This document shows positions 35,571 through 43,442 of a stretch of DNA of 64,000 nt, in pieces. This DNA comes from Solidesulfovibrio magneticus RS-1 (GTDB lineage: Bacteria > Desulfobacterota > Desulfovibrionia > Desulfovibrionales > Desulfovibrionaceae). The number at the start of each line of letters is the position of its first letter. The stretch's first letter is position 1. Where the stretch lies: contig NC_012796.1 in NCBI RefSeq assembly GCF_000010665.1, positions 3,687,501-3,751,500 of the forward strand, read 5' to 3'. The translations under genes were made by a program, and so were the position numbers. Under the pieces are notes generated by a model. That model had not been told where the DNA came from. It did not search any database and saw only the letters and a program-made list of their open reading frames with translations.

Positions 35571-36979
35571 ACGACCGCCCCCGCGTGCTCATCGTTGATG
35601 ACCAGCCCGACTTCGCCAAGGGACTGGTGCGGCTGCTTACGCCCAAGCTCCCCAAGGCCGCCCTGTCCTGCGTACTCTCGGCCGAGGCCGCCCTGGACGA
35701 TCTGGCCGGCGCGCCCTGCGACGTCATGGTCACGGACCTGCGGATGCCCGGGCTTTCCGGCCTGGAGCTGCTGCCCCGGGCCCTGGCCCTGCAACCTTCC
35801 CTTGGCGTGGTGCTGTTGACCGCCCACGGGGACATCGATTCGGCTGTGCTGGCGCTCAAGGCCGGGGCCTACGACTTCCTCACCAAGCCGGTGGATTCCG
35901 ACCATCTGGCCCGGGTCATCGCCAAGGGGTTGGAGCGGGCGGAACTTTTGCGCGAAAACCGCCGGCTGCGGGCCGCCGTGGCCGCCTGCGGCGCGCAGGC
36001 CGGGATGCTTGGGGAATCGGCGGCCATGCGCCAGGTGAAGCAGACCATCGCGGCGGTTGCCGCCTCGGACTACACCGTGCTCATTCGGGGCGAGTCCGGC
36101 ACAGGCAAGGAACTGGCCGCCCGGGCCGTCCACGGCCTGTCGCGCCGGGCCGGCGGGGCGTTTTTGTCGGTCAACTGTCCGGCCATCCCGGACCAGATCC
36201 TGGAAAGCGAACTGTTCGGCCATGTGCGCGGGGCGTTCACCGGGGCCGAGCGCGACCGGCGCGGCCTTTTCGTGGCCGCCAGCGGCGGCGTGCTGGTGCT
36301 GGATGAAATCGGCGACATCCCCATGAGCGTGCAGACCAAGCTTTTGCGCGTGCTCCAGGAGCGCGAGGTGCGGCCTGTGGGGTCCAGCAAGTCCATCCCC
36401 GTGGACGTGCGCATCCTGGCCTCCACCAATCAGGACCTGGAAGCCAAGATCGTTGACAAGACCTTTCGCGAAGACCTGTACTACCGCTTAAACGTCCTGA
36501 CCGTGCGCCTGCCGCCCTTGCGCGAGAGGCGTGACGACATCGCCCTTCTGGCCACGGCGTTTCTGGAACGCGCCTGCCGCGAAATGGGCATCGGCGACAA
36601 GGAGTTCTCCCCCGAGGCCCTGGCCGCCCTGGCCGGGCGCGACTGGCCGGGCAACGTGCGGGAGCTGTTCAATTTCGTGCGGCGGCTGACGGTGTTCTCG
36701 CCCGGCGACGTCATCAGCGCCGGAGCCGTCACCGAGGCCGACCCGGGCATGGGCGAGCAGCCCCAGGCCGAGGGTCTCGCCGAGAGCGCCTCGGCCGGGC
36801 CTTATCTGGAAGCCAAGGCGCAAGTGGTGGACGCGTTTACGCGGCGTTACGTCGAGCGGCTGCTCAAACAGACGCGCGGCAACGTCTCGGAAGCGGCCCG
36901 GGTGTCGGGGCTGGAGCGGGTGTCGCTGCAGAAGATCCTCAAGCGCCTGGGCATTGCTGCGGACGAATTTCGATATTGA
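35567..36979 (+). CDS. Sigma-54-dependent response regulator (NtrC family)
   Basis: This encodes 470 residues. The start is GTG at 35567, overlapping the kinase TGA (GTGA), with AGGAGG 6 bp upstream. The receiver has Asp57 in VMVTDLRMPG; the AAA+ domain has Walker A GESGTGKE (175-182), the sigma-54 contact loop GAFTGA and Walker B GGVLVLDEIGD; a Fis-type helix-turn-helix closes the protein (NVSEAARVSGLERVSLQKIL). It should bind enhancer sites upstream of the divergent sigma-54 promoter at 32989-33005. A pair-specific regulator of the UspA/YeiH operon is the simplest reading. Confidence 0.93.
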   Translation: MNDRPRVLIVDDQPDFAKGLVRLLTPKLPKAALSCVLSAEAALDDLAGAPCDVMVTDLRMPGLSGLELLPRALALQPSLGVVLLTAHGDIDSAVLALKAGAYDFLTKPVDSDHLARVIAKGLERAELLRENRRLRAAVAACGAQAGMLGESAAMRQVKQTIAAVAASDYTVLIRGESGTGKELAARAVHGLSRRAGGAFLSVNCPAIPDQILESELFGHVRGAFTGAERDRRGLFVAASGGVLVLDEIGDIPMSVQTKLLRVLQEREVRPVGSSKSIPVDVRILASTNQDLEAKIVDKTFREDLYYRLNVLTVRLPPLRERRDDIALLATAFLERACREMGIGDKEFSPEALAALAGRDWPGNVRELFNFVRRLTVFSPGDVISAGAVTEADPGMGEQPQAEGLAESASAGPYLEAKAQVVDAFTRRYVERLLKQTRGNVSEAARVSGLERVSLQKILKRLGIAADEFRY

Positions 36980-37026
36980 CAAATAATTTTAAATATTTTT
37001 TTATGAAAAAAACAAAAGGATATGCG

Positions 37027-37794
37027 ATGAACCCTAATAACGACACAGATGTCCAAGAGCAAGAGAACAACGCATTACGCTCTTATTTGCAGCGTTCAGA
37101 AGTTCGTCTTTCAACTATGCACAGAATTGGAAGCTCATTTATCGGAGGAGCAGGCCTCCTCATTCTTCTCCCCGTAATAATGAAAGACTCCATGACATCT
37201 ATTTCTGCGAAAATATACTCCTTGATTATTGCAGAAAATTACGCCGCCGCTACGACGCTTGCCATTCCCTTCATTGTCATTGTATTCATTCCAATATATT
37301 CAATCATAAAAGTATTACATGACTTAACTAGATTTTATTTTAACCCAACATTACCAGACGACCCTTCAGAATCTTTCCATCCTCGTTTTTCCTTAACGGC
37401 AATCCCCTTCTCGGAAATGGTTCTCAACAACATAAAAACAGAAATAAGAAAACGCCAATTTAATGTAAAATATAAATATTTTATTTTCCCTCCTTTTGAC
37501 AAGTCGAGGCCAGCCTATGATAAAATCCTCAAAGACGAGACTCTTCGCAAAATTGCGCTAAATGACGCACAATACATCGACAAAAGCCAAGAAGAGAAAC
37601 CCAACCTTGGAAAAGAATACCATCGAATGCTATTGGCGTTTGGCCTATCCGGCGCGTACAACAGGGATTTAATAGACGAGGTAGCGCTTCAAGAGCTTTC
37701 AATTATTAGAAGCAATATAATACTAAGAAGACTACTTATGCGCTATATAAAAGCCATACTTCTTATTATTTGGACTTCTGTAATTTTTTTATAA
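37027..37794 (+). CDS. AT-rich membrane protein, N-terminal ORF (frameshifted gene)
   Basis: This encodes 255 residues from ATG 37027, with AAAGGA 6 bp upstream. Base composition and codon use are strikingly AT-rich compared with both flanks, a sign of recent transfer. Hydrophobic segments lie at about 36-53, 72-98 and 237-255. The frame ends in TTT-TTA-TAA; the heptamer T-TTT-TTA at 37785-37791 allows a -1 slip straight into the next ORF. I do not recognise a family. The ORF is not in an obvious operon with the sigma-54 regulator gene, although it lies only 47 bp behind it. Confidence 0.6.
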   Translation: MNPNNDTDVQEQENNALRSYLQRSEVRLSTMHRIGSSFIGGAGLLILLPVIMKDSMTSISAKIYSLIIAENYAAATTLAIPFIVIVFIPIYSIIKVLHDLTRFYFNPTLPDDPSESFHPRFSLTAIPFSEMVLNNIKTEIRKRQFNVKYKYFIFPPFDKSRPAYDKILKDETLRKIALNDAQYIDKSQEEKPNLGKEYHRMLLAFGLSGAYNRDLIDEVALQELSIIRSNIILRRLLMRYIKAILLIIWTSVIFL

Positions 37795-38201
37795 CACCAA
37801 GAGACTTCCCTGAGACTTCATTCTACAAGGCCTTACTAGAAAATTCAAACACAAACATCATACAAACCACTGTTATAATCTTAATAACAACCTTCAGTAT
37901 ATGGGCAGCTGGCGCAGCCTACATCGTTAGAACCCCAATTCGCTGGCTTTACAAAGAATACGACCTCAACTCACACACACCACTAACTGACCCTCATATG
38001 ATTAAATACGAAAGTATCACCTTATGGCTCTGCTTTACAACAAATTCATGGTGCTTATTTTCAAACCTTTTCTTCAAACCAGAATCCACACAAACCCTAG
38101 CATTCTATTTATACATTGGACTATTAACACTATGCCTAATGGTCAACCTAATAACACTACTCAGACACTATGATGTCCTTAAATGGAACAAGAATATTTA
38201 A
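37770..38201 (+). CDS. AT-rich membrane protein, C-terminal ORF (reached by -1 frameshift)
   Basis: This frame opens with TTG at 37770 but has no Shine-Dalgarno or ATG near its start, so it is probably the second half of the preceding gene. From the slip point at 37791 it adds about 136 residues beginning ITPRDFPETSFYKALLEN. Three more hydrophobic segments are visible (starting TTVIILITTFSIWAAGAA, ITLWLCFTTNSWCLFSNLFF and FYLYIGLLTLCLMVNLITLL). With the first ORF it would give one protein of about 391 residues with six membrane segments. It could equally be a recent inactivating deletion in the T run. Confidence 0.55.
   Translation: MDFCNFFITPRDFPETSFYKALLENSNTNIIQTTVIILITTFSIWAAGAAYIVRTPIRWLYKEYDLNSHTPLTDPHMIKYESITLWLCFTTNSWCLFSNLFFKPESTQTLAFYLYIGLLTLCLMVNLITLLRHYDVLKWNKNI
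37785..37791 (+). promoter_or_regulatory. Slippery heptamer T-TTT-TTA at the ORF junction
   Basis: In the zero frame the codons are TTT-TTA-TAA. A slip of -1 on U-UUU-UUA, the same heptamer used by HIV-1, lets the ribosome bypass the stop and enter the second ORF at ATA. Eight T instead of seven would fuse the frames outright, so transcriptional slippage would do the same. Confidence 0.5.
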
Positions 38202-38236
38202 CAACTTAAAGAAATCCGGCGTCTTCCATTCTCTCT

Positions 38237-38848
38237 CTACTGCCGCGCCGCCGCCGTCAGCAGGCCCGCGCCGACCATGACGCCGCCGCCGGTGACCTTG
38301 AGGCGACGCATGAAGCGCGGGTTCTGGATGCGACTGCCGGCCGTGCCGGCGAGGTAGCTGAAAAGGCTGACGTTTACGGCCGAGAGCAGGCAAAACGTCG
38401 CGCCCAGGAGCAGCAGTTGCGGCCCGGCCGGGGCGTCGTGGCTGATGAACTGGGGCAGAAAGGCGACGAAAAAGAGGATGGGCTTGGGATTGACCGAGGT
38501 GACGGCCAGGGCGTGGAGGAATTTCTTGCGGCTGCTCACGATGTTAAGCTTGGGCGTGGCCGTGGCCCCGGAGCGGATCAGGCCGACGCCGAGATAGATG
38601 AGATAGAGCGCGCCGCAGTATTTGAGGATGGTAAACGCTTCGGCCGAGGCGGCCAGCACTGCGCCGAGTCCGGCCACGGAGCAGGTGAGCGCCACGGCGT
38701 CGCCCAGCACCACGCCGGCGACCAGCGGCCAATTCTTGCGGCGGCCTTCGGCCAGGCCGTAGCCCACGACCATGAGCACGGTGGGGCCGGGGATGACGAG
38801 CAGCACCGAGGCGGCGGCGACGAAGGCGAGGTATAGCGGCCAGGTCAT
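38237..38848 (-). CDS. LysE/RhtB-family amino acid exporter
   Basis: This encodes 203 residues from ATG 38848 (AAAAGGAG upstream). It has six hydrophobic segments and the family patterns VIPGPTVLMVVGYGLAEGRR near the N-terminus and SVNPKPILFFVAFLPQF in the centre. Family members export amino acids such as lysine, threonine or homoserine lactones from the cytoplasm. The substrate is not predictable. It lies 23 bp after the radical SAM gene on the same strand, so the two may be co-transcribed. GC content returns to the normal high level here. Confidence 0.87.
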   Translation of the reverse strand: MTWPLYLAFVAAASVLLVIPGPTVLMVVGYGLAEGRRKNWPLVAGVVLGDAVALTCSVAGLGAVLAASAEAFTILKYCGALYLIYLGVGLIRSGATATPKLNIVSSRKKFLHALAVTSVNPKPILFFVAFLPQFISHDAPAGPQLLLLGATFCLLSAVNVSLFSYLAGTAGSRIQNPRFMRRLKVTGGGVMVGAGLLTAAARQ

Positions 38849-38871
38849 GGCGGACTCCTTTTGCCGCCTTT

Positions 38872-40533
38872 TTACGCTTCTCCCAGGGTGTCGTAAACAC
38901 CGCAACGTTTGCAGCCGCCGCATCCGGCCGGCGGACATTTGGCCGTGGGCGCGGCTTGCTGGTAGCGCTGCCATTCGCGCCAGAGGTAGTCGCGGGAGAC
39001 GCCGTTATCAATAAAATCCCAGGGAAAGACTTCGCCTTCCGGGCGCTCCCGGTCGAGAAAGACGGCCGGGTCGCCGTCCCAGCGCTTGAGCGCCCGGCGG
39101 AAGCTGCCGGCTTCGACGGCGGCGACGATGAGGGGAAAAAGCGTTTCATCGCCCCGGGCCAAAAGCCCCTGGAGCCGGGCCTGGGACGGGGTCTCGGTTT
39201 CCACCCGAAAGCCTTTGAGTCCTTTGACGGCGGCTCGCACCCGGGCATAGCCGGCCTCGATGGCCGCCTCGGAAGCCATGGGGGCCCACTGCATGGGGGT
39301 GAAGGGCTTGGGCACCAGCGGGTTCACCGACAAGGTGGCATGGGCCACGCCGCGCTTGCCGACGCCAATGGAGGCGGCGGCGGCCACTTTGTCGAGCAGC
39401 GGGCGCAGGGCGTCGTAGTCGGCCTCGGTCTCGCCGGGCCAGCCGATGATGCAATAGAATTTGAGGTGGTTGACGCCGTGCTTGCCGGCCAGGGCCACGG
39501 CATCAAGCAGCGCTTCCTCGGAGAGCTGCTTGTTGGCGGCGGCGCGAAGGCGCGGGCTTGGGGCTTCCAGGGCCAGCGTCAGGGTGCGCAGCCCGGCGGC
39601 GCGCAGGATGGTGAGCAGCTCGGGGGTCAAGCCATCGGCCCGCACCGAGGACAGGGAAAACTTCGTGCCCCGCTCCCGAAGCCAGGTCAGAAACGGGATG
39701 AGTTCGGGCCAGTCGGTGAGCGCCGTGCCGACCAGGCCGATCTTTCGCGGCGACACGGTCTCGATAAGCGACTGGAGGTCGGCCAGGCGCGACTGGCGCG
39801 GCGGACGGTAGACGTAGCCGGCGGCGCAGAAGCGGCAGCCGTAGGGACAGCCGCGATTGATCTCGACCAGGAACATATCACGGAATTCGGCATGGCCCGA
39901 CACGAAACAGGAATGGGCCGGGGCGGCAAGGAGCGTGGGCGCGTCGCCAGCCAGGGCCGTGGCCCGGGCGACGGGGCCGGCCGTGCGGCCGGGCAGGTAG
40001 ACGCCTGGGAGATGCGCCACGGCGTCGAGGCAGGCGGCCTTGTCGCCTCCGGCAAGGGCCACGCGGGCCAGGGCGGCGCAGACCTCGGCCAGCCCGGCCT
40101 CGGCCTCGCCCACAAAGAGCAGATCCAGGGCCGGCAAAAACGGCGCGGGATTGAGAAAGGCCAATGGGCCGCCGGCCATGACGATGGGGAAGTCGGGGCG
40201 CTCTTCGCGGCGCAGGGAAATTTCGGCGGCGACAAGGGCCTTGGCCGCGTCGAGGTATTCCTCTTCGTAGCACAGGGAAAAGGCGATGACCGGAAAATCG
40301 GCCAGGGCGCGGCCGGAGTCCTCGGCCTGGGGCGGGGTGGCGGCGCGGGTGAAGACGCGCTCCACGGCCAGGGCGGGATCGTCGGCCAAAAGCCGCCAGG
40401 CGGCCTGCCAGCCCAGGGCCGAAAGGGCCATGGCGGCGTCACCGGGAACAGCCAGGGCCACGGGCAGCCGTCCGCCCCATTCGGGCGCGGCAGGCCTGTC
40501 CAGGCCGAAATAGACCTTGGTGGAATCGTTCAA
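38872..40533 (-). CDS. Radical SAM protein (TIGR03960-like) of unknown function
   Basis: This encodes 553 residues. An N-terminal cobalamin-binding-like domain (about 20-175, LADFPVIAFSLCYEEEY) is followed by the radical SAM core with Cys229, Cys233 and Cys236 in CPYGCRFC and the GWPGETEADYD strand. The C-terminus carries four Cys in CPPAGCGGCKRC. The overall pattern resembles the B12-binding-like radical SAM family TIGR03960 but lacks the DUF2344 partner fused there. The reaction is unknown; the family has been linked by some annotations to tRNA or lipid modification without proof. Its position after ftsZ is not conserved division context as far as I know. Confidence 0.75.
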   Translation of the reverse strand: MNDSTKVYFGLDRPAAPEWGGRLPVALAVPGDAAMALSALGWQAAWRLLADDPALAVERVFTRAATPPQAEDSGRALADFPVIAFSLCYEEEYLDAAKALVAAEISLRREERPDFPIVMAGGPLAFLNPAPFLPALDLLFVGEAEAGLAEVCAALARVALAGGDKAACLDAVAHLPGVYLPGRTAGPVARATALAGDAPTLLAAPAHSCFVSGHAEFRDMFLVEINRGCPYGCRFCAAGYVYRPPRQSRLADLQSLIETVSPRKIGLVGTALTDWPELIPFLTWLRERGTKFSLSSVRADGLTPELLTILRAAGLRTLTLALEAPSPRLRAAANKQLSEEALLDAVALAGKHGVNHLKFYCIIGWPGETEADYDALRPLLDKVAAAASIGVGKRGVAHATLSVNPLVPKPFTPMQWAPMASEAAIEAGYARVRAAVKGLKGFRVETETPSQARLQGLLARGDETLFPLIVAAVEAGSFRRALKRWDGDPAVFLDRERPEGEVFPWDFIDNGVSRDYLWREWQRYQQAAPTAKCPPAGCGGCKRCGVYDTLGEA

Positions 40534-40560
40534 GATGTGTCCCGGCCTCCTTCAGAGGGG

Positions 40561-40588
40561 GCCGGGGGGAGCATGGACTCCCCCCGGC
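40561..40588. repeat. GC-rich palindrome after ftsZ (REP-like, copy 4)
   Basis: The 11-bp perfect arms GCCGGGGGGAG (40561-40571) and CTCCCCCCGGC (40578-40588) have a 6-nt loop. It lies 28 bp beyond the ftsZ stop and may act as a terminator or mRNA stabiliser, although no T run follows. The core is shared with the other REP-like copies. Confidence 0.65.
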
Positions 40589-40615
40589 AGGGAGATCGGG
40601 GGAGAAGCAGGGAGG

Positions 40616-41929
40616 CTAGTCCGCCTGCATCCGAATGAAGGAGGGAATTTCGAACTCCTCCTCATCGAAGATGAATTCTTCCTCGCCCACGGGCTGGGTC
40701 TTGATGGGCGGCTGGGACAGGGCCGCTTCGGGGCCGCCTTTCTTGGTGCCTTTGCGCAGGTAGGCGGGGATATTGTAGTCGTTGCCCTGGCTGTTGAGCA
40801 CCCGCATGCTGCGCGGGCTTTGCACGCCGCCGGAGGAGCCGCCGTGGTGGTGATGGGCGGCGGCCGGCGCGGCGGCCGGAGCCATGGCCTTCTGGCGGGC
40901 CAGGGAGGTGATGACCTCCATGGGCTTTTGCTCGACCACGGTCTTTTGCTGCACCGGCATGCCGCGCTGGGAGGCGGACTCAATGCCGGTGGCGATGACG
41001 GTGATGCGCATCTCGTCGGTGGCGTCGGGGTCGAAGACCGTGCCGAAGAACACCTTGGCGTCCTCGTGGACGGCCTCGGTGATGGTGGAGGCGGCTTCGT
41101 CCACTTCCTCGATGGTGAGGTCCGGGCCGCAGGTGATGTTCATGAGCACGCCCTTGGCGCCGTCGATGGTGACGTCTTCCAGAAGCGGGCTGGTGATGGC
41201 CTTGAGCGCGGCCTCACGGGCGCGGGATTCGCCGCGCGCCGTGCCAAAGCCCATCATGGCCAGTCCCATCTCGCTCATGACGGCCTTGACGTCGGCAAAG
41301 TCGAGGTTGATCAGGCCCGGCACCATGATGAGGTCGGAAATGCCTTTGACGGCATAATAGAGGACCTCGTCGGCCTTCTTGAGCATCTCGATGAAGGTGG
41401 CCTTTTTGGAGGCCAGAGACAGCAGGCGGTCGTTGGGGATGGTGATGATGGAGTCCACCACGTCCCGCAGGGCCTGCACGCCCTTCTCGGCCGAGAGCAG
41501 GCGTTTTTTGCCTTCGAAATAAAAGGGTTTGGTGACCACGGCCACGGTGAGCGCGCCGGCTTCCTTGGCCACCTGGGCGACCACGGGAGCGGCGCCGGTA
41601 CCGGTGCCGCCGCCCATGCCGGCGGTGACGAAAACCATGTCGCAGTCGCCGATGGCGGCGCGGATGGCGTCGATGCTCTCCAGGGCGGCGTCACGGCCGA
41701 CGTCGGGATTGGCCCCGGCCCCGAGGCCCTTGGTGAGCTTGTCGCCAAGCTGGATGCGGTATTCGGCCTGGGAGCGCTGCAAGGCCTGAATATCGGTGTT
41801 GGCGGTGATAAACGTCACCCCGGACATGGACGAGGTGATCATGTTTTCCACGGCGTTGCCGCCGCCGCCGCCGCATCCGACTACCTTGATGCGGGCGTTC
41901 GAGCCTTGATCGAGTTCCAAGTATTCCAT
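40616..41929 (-). CDS. ftsZ: Cell division protein FtsZ
   Basis: This encodes 437 residues. The GTPase domain (about 10-320) has GCGGGGGNAVENMI and the tubulin signature GGGTGTGAAP. A variable linker follows (about 325-420), including a HHHH run, and the C-terminal peptide EFEIPSFIRMQAD is the conserved tail that binds FtsA and ZipA-like partners. FtsZ polymerises into the division ring at midcell. Last gene of the division and cell wall cluster, 57 bp after ftsA. Confidence 0.97.
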   Translation of the reverse strand: MEYLELDQGSNARIKVVGCGGGGGNAVENMITSSMSGVTFITANTDIQALQRSQAEYRIQLGDKLTKGLGAGANPDVGRDAALESIDAIRAAIGDCDMVFVTAGMGGGTGTGAAPVVAQVAKEAGALTVAVVTKPFYFEGKKRLLSAEKGVQALRDVVDSIITIPNDRLLSLASKKATFIEMLKKADEVLYYAVKGISDLIMVPGLINLDFADVKAVMSEMGLAMMGFGTARGESRAREAALKAITSPLLEDVTIDGAKGVLMNITCGPDLTIEEVDEAASTITEAVHEDAKVFFGTVFDPDATDEMRITVIATGIESASQRGMPVQQKTVVEQKPMEVITSLARQKAMAPAAAPAAAHHHHGGSSGGVQSPRSMRVLNSQGNDYNIPAYLRKGTKKGGPEAALSQPPIKTQPVGEEEFIFDEEEFEIPSFIRMQAD

Positions 41930-41986
41930 CTGTTCCCCCTAGCGAACTCCCTGTTTTCCCCCAACAAACAACAACTTACGCGGACG

Positions 41987-43213
41987 TTATTTCACGTCCA
42001 CGAACCATTTCCGCATCCTCCCCAGAATGCGGTTGAACACGTTCTCATCCCGGATGCGGAAGCGCTGTTCCACGCCTTCTTTTTCCGCGCCGTACATGAG
42101 CAGCCCCACGGCGGTGGCGTACATGGGGCTGTTGACCACGTCCTTTAAGCCCCCGACCTTGTCGGGATAGCCGATGCGCGTGGGCAGGTTGAAAATCTGC
42201 TCGCCCAGTTCCTGGATGCCCTCGATAAGCGCGGTACCGCCGGTGAGCACCACGCCCGCTCCGATCTGGTTTTTCATGCCGGAGCGGATGAGTTCCTGAT
42301 CCACCAGGGCCAGCATTTCCTCCACACGCGGCTCGCAGATTTCGGCCAGCACCTGTCGCGACAGGCGGCGCGGCTCGCGCCCGCCCACGCTCATCACCTC
42401 GATGACTTCATCTTTCGGGACCATTTCCGCCAGGGCGCAGCCGTACTTGATCTTGATCTTTTCGGCCGAGGCCATGGGGGTGCGCAACCCGAAGGCGATG
42501 TCGTTGGTGAGGTTGGTGCCGCCAAGGGCGAGCACGGCGGTGTGCTTGATGGAGTCGTTGGCGAAGATGGCAAGGTCGGTGGTCCCTCCCCCGAGGTCCA
42601 CCAGGGCCACGCCGATTTCGCGTTCTTCCCCGGTCAGCACGGCCTTGGACGAAGCCAAGGATTCCAGAACAATGTCGGAAACGTCGAGCCCGGCCCGGTG
42701 ACAGGAGCGGATGATGTTCTGGGCGCTGGTGACGGCTCCGGTGACGATGTGCACGCGCACTTCCAGACGCACCCCGGCCATGCCGAGGGGGTCGGCGATG
42801 CCGCGCTGGTCATCGACGATAAATTCCTGGGGCAGGATGTGGATGACCTCCCGGTCCAGCGGAATGGCCACGGCTTTGGCCGCGTCAATGACCCGCTCGA
42901 TGTCCCGGGGGCCGACCTCGCCGCCCTTGACGGCGATGACCCCGTGGCTGTTGAAGCCCTTGATGTGGCTGCCGGCAATGCCGGCATAGACCGAGCGGAT
43001 TTCGCACCCGGCCATGAGTTCGGCTTCTTCCAGCGCTTTTTTGATCGATTGCACGGTCTGTTCGATATTGACGACCACGCCCTTGCGCAGGCCCGTGGAT
43101 GGGCTGGTGCCAATGCCCACCACGTCCACGCCCTCGGGCGAAAGTTCGCCGACGACCACGCAAATCTTGGTGGTGCCGATATCGAGACCGACGATAAGTT
43201 CCGACCTGGCCAT
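41987..43213 (-). CDS. ftsA: Cell division protein FtsA
   Basis: This encodes 408 residues of the actin/Hsp70 superfamily: GLDIGTTKICVVVGE is the phosphate-1 loop, LVDLGGGTTDLAIF the phosphate-2 loop, and GVVLTGGTALIEGI the adenosine motif. The C-terminal residues ILGRMRKWFVD form the amphipathic membrane-targeting helix. FtsA tethers FtsZ to the inner membrane. It starts 229 bp after ftsQ, the longest gap in the cluster, which may hold a promoter for ftsAZ. Confidence 0.96.
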   Translation of the reverse strand: MARSELIVGLDIGTTKICVVVGELSPEGVDVVGIGTSPSTGLRKGVVVNIEQTVQSIKKALEEAELMAGCEIRSVYAGIAGSHIKGFNSHGVIAVKGGEVGPRDIERVIDAAKAVAIPLDREVIHILPQEFIVDDQRGIADPLGMAGVRLEVRVHIVTGAVTSAQNIIRSCHRAGLDVSDIVLESLASSKAVLTGEEREIGVALVDLGGGTTDLAIFANDSIKHTAVLALGGTNLTNDIAFGLRTPMASAEKIKIKYGCALAEMVPKDEVIEVMSVGGREPRRLSRQVLAEICEPRVEEMLALVDQELIRSGMKNQIGAGVVLTGGTALIEGIQELGEQIFNLPTRIGYPDKVGGLKDVVNSPMYATAVGLLMYGAEKEGVEQRFRIRDENVFNRILGRMRKWFVDVK

Positions 43214-43442
43214 ACGAATCCGCTCCCTGAACGTTTCGGCGTCGTGGGGTTGGCCGCGCCCACAGGCGGGTTGTACGTCAAACCCGCGCGAATTTCATTG
43301 GTAAAATGGCGCGTCCCGGGTTTTTTGTCACGCCTCCCACAGGCGCTTCGCCAACCCCGGAAGCACGCGGCGCGGCCCGGCGCTTCCCATTTTCCTGCAA
43401 AAGGGTATTAACCCCTTTGATTCCTTGTTAAATACAACCTAT
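43214..43442 (-). promoter_or_regulatory. Interval between ftsQ and ftsA, possible ftsAZ promoter
   Basis: The gap holds no gene. Its ftsQ-proximal part is AT-rich. On the minus strand TTAACA (five of six -35 bases) lies 15 bp from TAATAC, and an imperfect palindrome AAAAGGGTATTAACCCCTTT (43399-43418) overlaps it. The spacing is short, so the promoter call is weak. Confidence 0.3.
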
